Source: Anaerolineae bacterium (GTDB lineage: Bacteria; Chloroflexota; Anaerolineae; Promineifilales; Promineifilaceae). From it: 64,000 bases of DNA. A program made the translations under genes and the position numbers. The notes beneath the pieces were generated by a model. The model had not been told where the DNA came from and did not search any database. It worked only from the letters and a program-made list of their open reading frames with translations. Position 1 is the first letter of the stretch, and each line of letters begins with the position of its first letter. Below, one piece after another: positions 60,084 to 64,000 of this stretch. The stretch covers positions 186,001 to 250,000 of the forward strand of contig JADLAX010000065.1 of NCBI GenBank assembly GCA_020848035.1, read 5' to 3'.

Positions 60084-60438
60084 TTAAACCCCACCCGACG
60101 TTGGTCTATTGTTACCATGCCTGGCGCAGTTTAAGGCAGAGCCAAAGGGGAATTGTACACGGATAGTGACAAAAATACGTGGCTTAGCGGCAAACGGTTC
60201 CACCTGCACATCATCCACCGATACCAGCCCCCATCGTTACGTCATCCTGGCGCGCTTCGCAGACCAGGTCGCGGGCGGTTTCCAGGTCGCGGGTGTTGAG
60301 GGCATCCAGGTAGGCAACGGCCGTTCCCGGATCGCCAGCGGTGCAGCTGGCCAGCCCAAACAGGGCCAGGCTTACAAGTAGCCCAACCAGGTAAATTTTC
60401 ACTCTCGTGCGCAAGTTCAAGGTGTTGCTCTGGTTCAC
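60084..60438 (-). pseudogene. small lipoprotein gene with frameshift
   Basis: The open frame from 60438 gives a lipobox (GLASC, Cys32) then GDPGTAVAYLDALNTRDLET and ARDLVCEARQDDV, like DUF4878/NTF2-type lipoproteins, but stops at 60211. Just before, in a run of five Cs on the plus strand (60228-60232), a one-base change restores a second frame reading LVSVDDVQVEPFAAKPRIFV then TIRVQFPFG to the stop at 60084. It is probably a broken gene, or a sequencing slip in the homopolymer. Its start overlaps the universal stress protein stop by 4 bases. Confidence 0.65.
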
Positions 60439-61013
60439 GCGCCGTTCTCCTCCCGCACCGGCAGCAGCAGCACCGGGATGGCCACATTTTGCAGCACACT
60501 TTGCGCCACGCTGCCGTGTAAAATTTTACTGAGACCGGAACGGCCGTGGGTGGCCATCGCAATCAGATCCACCCCTGCCTCAGCGGCATATGCCACAATT
60601 TCATCGGCCGGATTGTCGCCAAAACGAACTTCGATGAGGGCGTCATACCCGGCGTGGCGCAGCGGCCAGAGCACGTGGTCGTGCAGCTCATCGGCCAGCG
60701 CATCCTTCAAACCGTCCTCTCTCTGATTTTCCGTTACGTGGTGTTCCGGCGACCCGGCCTCGATGGCTGGTTCGGTGGGTTGGGGTGGCTGGGTAAGCAG
60801 CATGTTCAGGCCAAAGCCGGTCACGCTGCCCGCCGTGACGTGGTTGTACGTAGTCACCTGGGGTGGCACCGGCACCAGTGACTCTGGCGGGCTGCCCACG
60901 CGCAGAATCACCAGGTCAATTTCTTGCGCTGGCCAAAATTGCATCACGTACGGAATGATATGCTGGCTAAAGGCCGTGCTGTCCAGCGGAATCAGAACTT
61001 TGTTGCGTTTCAT
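60435..61013 (-). CDS. universal stress protein (UspA family)
   Basis: 192 residues. KVLIPLDSTAFSQHIIPYVM at the start and the nucleotide site IAMATHGRSGLSKILHGSVA, followed by QSVLQNVAIPVLLLP, fit a single USP domain of the ATP-binding type (GxxG-x9-GS). The middle has an insert of about 45 residues rich in Pro, Glu and His. It is a cytoplasmic stress-response protein. It is coupled to the broken lipoprotein gene. Confidence 0.9.
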   Translation of the reverse strand: MKRNKVLIPLDSTAFSQHIIPYVMQFWPAQEIDLVILRVGSPPESLVPVPPQVTTYNHVTAGSVTGFGLNMLLTQPPQPTEPAIEAGSPEHHVTENQREDGLKDALADELHDHVLWPLRHAGYDALIEVRFGDNPADEIVAYAAEAGVDLIAMATHGRSGLSKILHGSVAQSVLQNVAIPVLLLPVREENGA

Positions 61014-61087
61014 CAGTGATTTTCTCCTTTGTGTGTGACAGGTATCAAATTACGTCGCTCCTGAAGAGTCACTCGCCGTCGGAAAGA

Positions 61088-61333
61088 TTAGGCCAACTGC
61101 TCCAGGAAACGTTTGACGTCGTATTCCCACTCGCGGGTCAGAATTTCAACATCGGTGCCCTCGGCGACGGGCTGGGCCTCGACCTGGACAAAACCGCCAC
61201 CCCCGCTAAATTCAATGGTGTGCGGTCCCTGTGGGGTGATGCTGAGCCCGGTGCCTTTGGGACCAAAAAAGGCTGTGGCGCGGGCCAGCACTTCTTGCGG
61301 GCTTTGTTTGGTTTGGGTGCTAATTCTTAACAT
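61088..61333 (-). CDS. small conserved protein of unknown function
   Basis: 81 residues. Reads RISTQTKQSPQEVLARATAF, FGPKGTGLSITPQGPHTIEF, SGGGGFVQVEAQPVAEGTDV and EILTREWEYDVKRFLEQL: an alpha-beta-beta-beta-alpha layout like START/polyketide-cyclase-like mini-domains. The family is not named with certainty. It is probably independently transcribed. Confidence 0.68.
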   Translation of the reverse strand: MLRISTQTKQSPQEVLARATAFFGPKGTGLSITPQGPHTIEFSGGGGFVQVEAQPVAEGTDVEILTREWEYDVKRFLEQLA

Positions 61334-61668
61334 CGCGTTTCATCCTTTGCCGTGCCAGGAACGGTTTTGCCTTCCGGCTGCACACCGCCAGTGGGCACAG
61401 TCAACCACGCTCAACGTACTGGAAACATCCGCTCGTTTTCAATCTACCAAAGGCACAAAAGAAGATACGGAAACGGTATAGATGGCTCTTAACCTGCGCG
61501 ACTGGCCGCCTTCTGCCTTGCGCTATGTATCGCATGTGTATCCTGTTTGTGTACCTTTGTGGATGTTGACGGCCGTTTCCCCTGTTATCTTCAAAATGAA
61601 GTCAGAAAACGTAATGTGGCCAGGAGCCAGATGAGGCCGCCTGGCGCTACCCCAAAAGAGGTGACCTG
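61334..61668 (+). other. gap upstream of the DUF2231 gene
   Basis: No gene is seen. A GGCACA box at 61452 and two TGTATC boxes 11 bases apart (61526 and 61537) resemble boxes before csbD. One ACGGCCGT is near 61570. Confidence 0.45.
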
Positions 61669-62184
61669 ATGAGTGACAGTATCCGTCGTGAAGCGGCAAG
61701 AAATGCCGCCGGGCACGAAGAACTCCAGCGAGAAGGCATCAAAAGTACGGCCGCTATTGCCGGCCATCCTATCCACCCCATGCTTATTCCCTTTCCCATC
61801 GCCTTTTTAACCGGCGCATTGGTCACCGACATCGTGTATTGGGCCAGCGCCGGGGCGTTTTGGGCCAGAATGTCTTTGTGGCTGGTGGTGGCTGGTTTGA
61901 TCATGGGTGGTGTTGCGGCCTCCGTGGGTCTGATCGATTTTTTTACCATCGAGCGAGCCCGCGCTCACACCGCAGGCTGGCTGCACCTGGGCAGCAACGC
62001 GGCCGTCCTGGTGCTGGCCCTGGTCAATGGGCTGATCCGCTGGAACAACCCGGTCGATGCTGTCATGCCCACGGGGTTGATCCTTTCGGTGGTGACGGCC
62101 GTACTGCTGACCGTGGGTGGTTGGTACGGCGGCGAGCTGGCCTACCGCCACAAAATTGGTGTGATTGACCACGAAAAAGCGTGA
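61669..62184 (+). CDS. DUF2231 membrane protein
   Basis: 171 residues; GAGGTG lies before the ATG. AIAGHPIHPMLIPFPIAFLT is the DUF2231 hallmark with conserved His and Pro. Four membrane segments follow (SLWLVVAGLIMGGVAASVGL, LHLGSNAAVLVLALVNGLI and LILSVVTAVLLTVGGWYGGE among them). The conserved His residues suggest metal or heme binding, but the role is not established. Confidence 0.9.
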   Translation: MSDSIRREAARNAAGHEELQREGIKSTAAIAGHPIHPMLIPFPIAFLTGALVTDIVYWASAGAFWARMSLWLVVAGLIMGGVAASVGLIDFFTIERARAHTAGWLHLGSNAAVLVLALVNGLIRWNNPVDAVMPTGLILSVVTAVLLTVGGWYGGELAYRHKIGVIDHEKA

Positions 62185-62197
62185 TTCCTGAGGCAGA

Positions 62198-62325
62198 TTA
62201 TTTGGGCTCTTTGGGAATTCAAGGGGTTTACCATCCGTGAAACGTGAAGCGTGACCAGACGGTCATCACGTTTCACGCTTCACGTTTCATGCCAAACCCC
62301 ACGAAATCTTGAAGAACCATTATTT
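62198..62325. repeat. dispersed palindromic element, copy B (inverted)
   Basis: Reverse-oriented copy of the element at 108-240. Bases 62205-62231 are exactly the complement of 208-234. The inner part again has GTGAAACGTGAAGCGTGACC facing ATCACGTTTCACGCTTCACG. Confidence 0.7.
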
Positions 62326-62351
62326 GTCTTGTCCATTGCCTATGGTATGAT
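62324..62351 (+). promoter_or_regulatory. putative promoter for the FGGY kinase
   Basis: TTGTCT (62324-62329) and TATGAT (62346-62351) are separated by 16 bases, the same spacing and -35 type as the proposed BMC operon promoter. Confidence 0.4.
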
Positions 62352-62421
62352 GACGCCGCATTTTTCCTGAGCGGTGGAGAGCCAATTTATCCCAACCATA
62401 TATCGGGTGAAGGATTTGGCT

Positions 62422-63990
62422 ATGGACGATCTCATACTGGCCATCGACCTCGGTACTTCGGGTCCCAAAGTTGCCCTCGTCACGCCGCAGGGGCACGTGC
62501 AGGCGTGCGAAATTGGCGAAACTGGCGTTATTCTTTTGCCCGGCGGCGGCGCGGAGCAAAACCCCGACGACTGGTGGCAGGCAATCAAAAGCACCACGCA
62601 GCGGCTGCTGGCCAACAGCGCTGTGCCTCCAGAGAGAATTACGGCCGTTGGCTGCACCGCGCAATGGTCGGGTACGGTAGCGGTGGCGGAAAACGGCCGT
62701 CACCTTATGAACGCCATCATCTGGATGGATTCACGCGGCGCACCCTACGTGCACCAGATCACCAACGGCCCCGTGAAGCTGGAAGGATACGGCGTCAACA
62801 AGATGCTGCCCTGGCTGCGTCTCACCGGCGGCCTGCCGGTGCGCTCCGGCAAAGACCCCATCGCCCACATCCTCTACATCAAGCACCACCACCCCGACAT
62901 TTACCAGCAGACCTACAAATTCCTGGAGCCAAAGGATTACCTCAACCTGAAGCTCACCGGCAAGTTTGCCGCCTCCTTTGATTCCATCACCCTGCACTGG
63001 CTCACCGACAACCGCGACATTCACCAGGTGCGTTACAACGACCGCCTCATCCACTTTTCCACCATCGACCGGGCCAAGCTGCCCGAGTTGAAGCAGGCGG
63101 TGGACGTGCTGGGGCCGCTAACGCGAGCCGCAGCCCAGGAGTTGGGGCTGCTGCCCGGCATTCCGGTGGTGATGGGCACGCCCGATTTGCAGTCGGCGGC
63201 GCTGGGTTCTGGGGCGCTGCGTGACTTTCAGCCCCATCTCTACGTCGGTACCTCCTCCTGGCTGACGTGCCACGTGCCGTATAAAAAGACCGACATTTTT
63301 CACAACATGGCTTCGCTGCCGTCGGCGATTCCGGGCAAATATTTCATTGCCAACGAGCAGGAAACGGCCGGAGCCTGCCTCTCGTTCTTGCGCGACAACA
63401 TCCTTTATCCGAACGACGCCCTGGCCCGCGAAACGCACATTCCCAACGTCTATCCCGTGTTTGACCAGATAGTCGAGCAGGTTCCGGCGGGCAGCGGCCG
63501 TCTCATTTTCACTCCCTGGCTGCACGGCGAGCGCACCCCGGTGGAGGATAGGCACGTGCGCGGCGGCTTCCACAACGTGTCGCTGTCGGCGACGCGCTCG
63601 CACTTTATCCGCGCCGTGTTTGAGGGGGTGGCGTACAATTCGCGCTGGCTGCTGGGCTACGTGGAGAAGTTTGTCGGGCGGCGGCTGGACGACATTCATT
63701 TTATCGGCGGTGGGGCCAACTCCAACATCTGGTGTCAGATTCATGCCGACGTGCTGAACCGGCGCATCAAGCAGGTGCAGGACCCGGTGCAGGCCAATGC
63801 GCGGGGAGTGGGGTTGTTAACGGCCGTTGCCCTCGGCCTGGCCACATTCGACACCATTGGCGACGGCGTGCCCATCGCCCACACCTACGAACCCAACCCG
63901 GCCAACCGCCCGCTGTACGACCAGCTGTTTGCCGAATATCTGAATATCTACCAACAAAACAAGCGCATGTATGCGCGATTGAATGGATGA
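62422..63990 (+). CDS. FGGY-family carbohydrate kinase (xylulokinase-like)
   Basis: 522 residues from the ATG at 62422 with AAGGA 8 bases before it; a GTG at 62374 is also in frame. MDDLILAIDLGTSGPKVALV is the phosphate-binding start, WMDSRGAPYVHQI and MGTPDLQSAALGSGAL follow, and FIGGGANSNIWCQIHADVLN is the FGGY signature. It phosphorylates a pentulose or other sugar with ATP. It lies 43 kb from the sugar-phosphate BMC operon, so a link is only a possibility. Confidence 0.92.
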   Translation: MDDLILAIDLGTSGPKVALVTPQGHVQACEIGETGVILLPGGGAEQNPDDWWQAIKSTTQRLLANSAVPPERITAVGCTAQWSGTVAVAENGRHLMNAIIWMDSRGAPYVHQITNGPVKLEGYGVNKMLPWLRLTGGLPVRSGKDPIAHILYIKHHHPDIYQQTYKFLEPKDYLNLKLTGKFAASFDSITLHWLTDNRDIHQVRYNDRLIHFSTIDRAKLPELKQAVDVLGPLTRAAAQELGLLPGIPVVMGTPDLQSAALGSGALRDFQPHLYVGTSSWLTCHVPYKKTDIFHNMASLPSAIPGKYFIANEQETAGACLSFLRDNILYPNDALARETHIPNVYPVFDQIVEQVPAGSGRLIFTPWLHGERTPVEDRHVRGGFHNVSLSATRSHFIRAVFEGVAYNSRWLLGYVEKFVGRRLDDIHFIGGGANSNIWCQIHADVLNRRIKQVQDPVQANARGVGLLTAVALGLATFDTIGDGVPIAHTYEPNPANRPLYDQLFAEYLNIYQQNKRMYARLNG

Positions 63991-64000
63991 CCCTCACCCC

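Overview
This 64 kb window (roughly 58 percent G+C by eye) looks like a chromosomal segment of a Chloroflexota bacterium, probably Anaerolineae-like. The clues are a sugar-phosphate-type bacterial microcompartment (BMC) operon, lipoproteins with simple lipoboxes, a cadherin/tandem-95/CARDB surface protein carrying an LPLVLNN segment, an XPB-helicase gene trio, and many small conserved families. The taxon is inferred from content, not proven. No phage, plasmid, intact IS element or CRISPR array is visible. The palindrome ACGGCCGT recurs inside and between genes every few hundred bases, far above chance, like a highly iterated palindrome.

Layout. 1-8.9 kb: edge of a leftward gene, two lipoproteins, a membrane-anchored coiled-coil protein, a detached BMC vertex protein, a small cluster around a CHAT-domain caspase-like protease, a YdeI-like protein and a GNAT acetyltransferase. 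8.9-10.4 kb: a PMT-type glycosyltransferase, convergent with the BMC genes. 10.4-19.7 kb: a leftward BMC operon. In transcription order it runs signal peptidase I, RpiB, DeoC, YgiT-type zinc finger, BMC-T-like, BMC-H, BMC-P, nucleotidyltransferase, CoA-acylating aldehyde dehydrogenase, an unknown protein, a receiver-MinD/CpaE ATPase, BMC-T and BMC-P. DeoC would split deoxyribose-5-phosphate into glyceraldehyde-3-phosphate and acetaldehyde, and the dehydrogenase would turn acetaldehyde into acetyl-CoA inside the shell. All three enzymes carry an N-terminal encapsulation-peptide-like helix. No PduL/Pta or alcohol dehydrogenase is visible here.

19.9-28.1 kb: tRNA-Lys with promoter and terminator, a MoeA-substrate-binding fusion with an in-frame repeat insertion, a PHP phosphoesterase, a large secreted repeat protein and its small neighbour, and an esterase remnant. 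28.3-33.7 kb: small metabolic or conserved genes (S51 peptidase, DUF2200, two DinB-like, VOC) and an ABC exporter. 33.8-41 kb: a sarcosine-oxidase-like flavoenzyme followed by a complete Opp/Dpp-type ABC importer. 41.3-43.7 kb: an orphan HypF. 43.8-50.3 kb: the XPB helicase with SWIM/SAP and helicase-associated partners. 50.4-64 kb: methyltransferase, CsbD, GT2, PAP2, PHP, lipid kinase, LPG-synthase-like membrane protein, alkaline-phosphatase-superfamily protein, quinone oxidoreductase, universal stress protein, DUF2231 protein and an FGGY sugar kinase.

Many intergenic gaps hold inverted repeats built from short direct repeats, several different families of them. Two copies of one family lie in inverted orientation near the two ends of the window. 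Gene calls rest on translated motifs and ribosome-binding-site inspection. No database search was possible.
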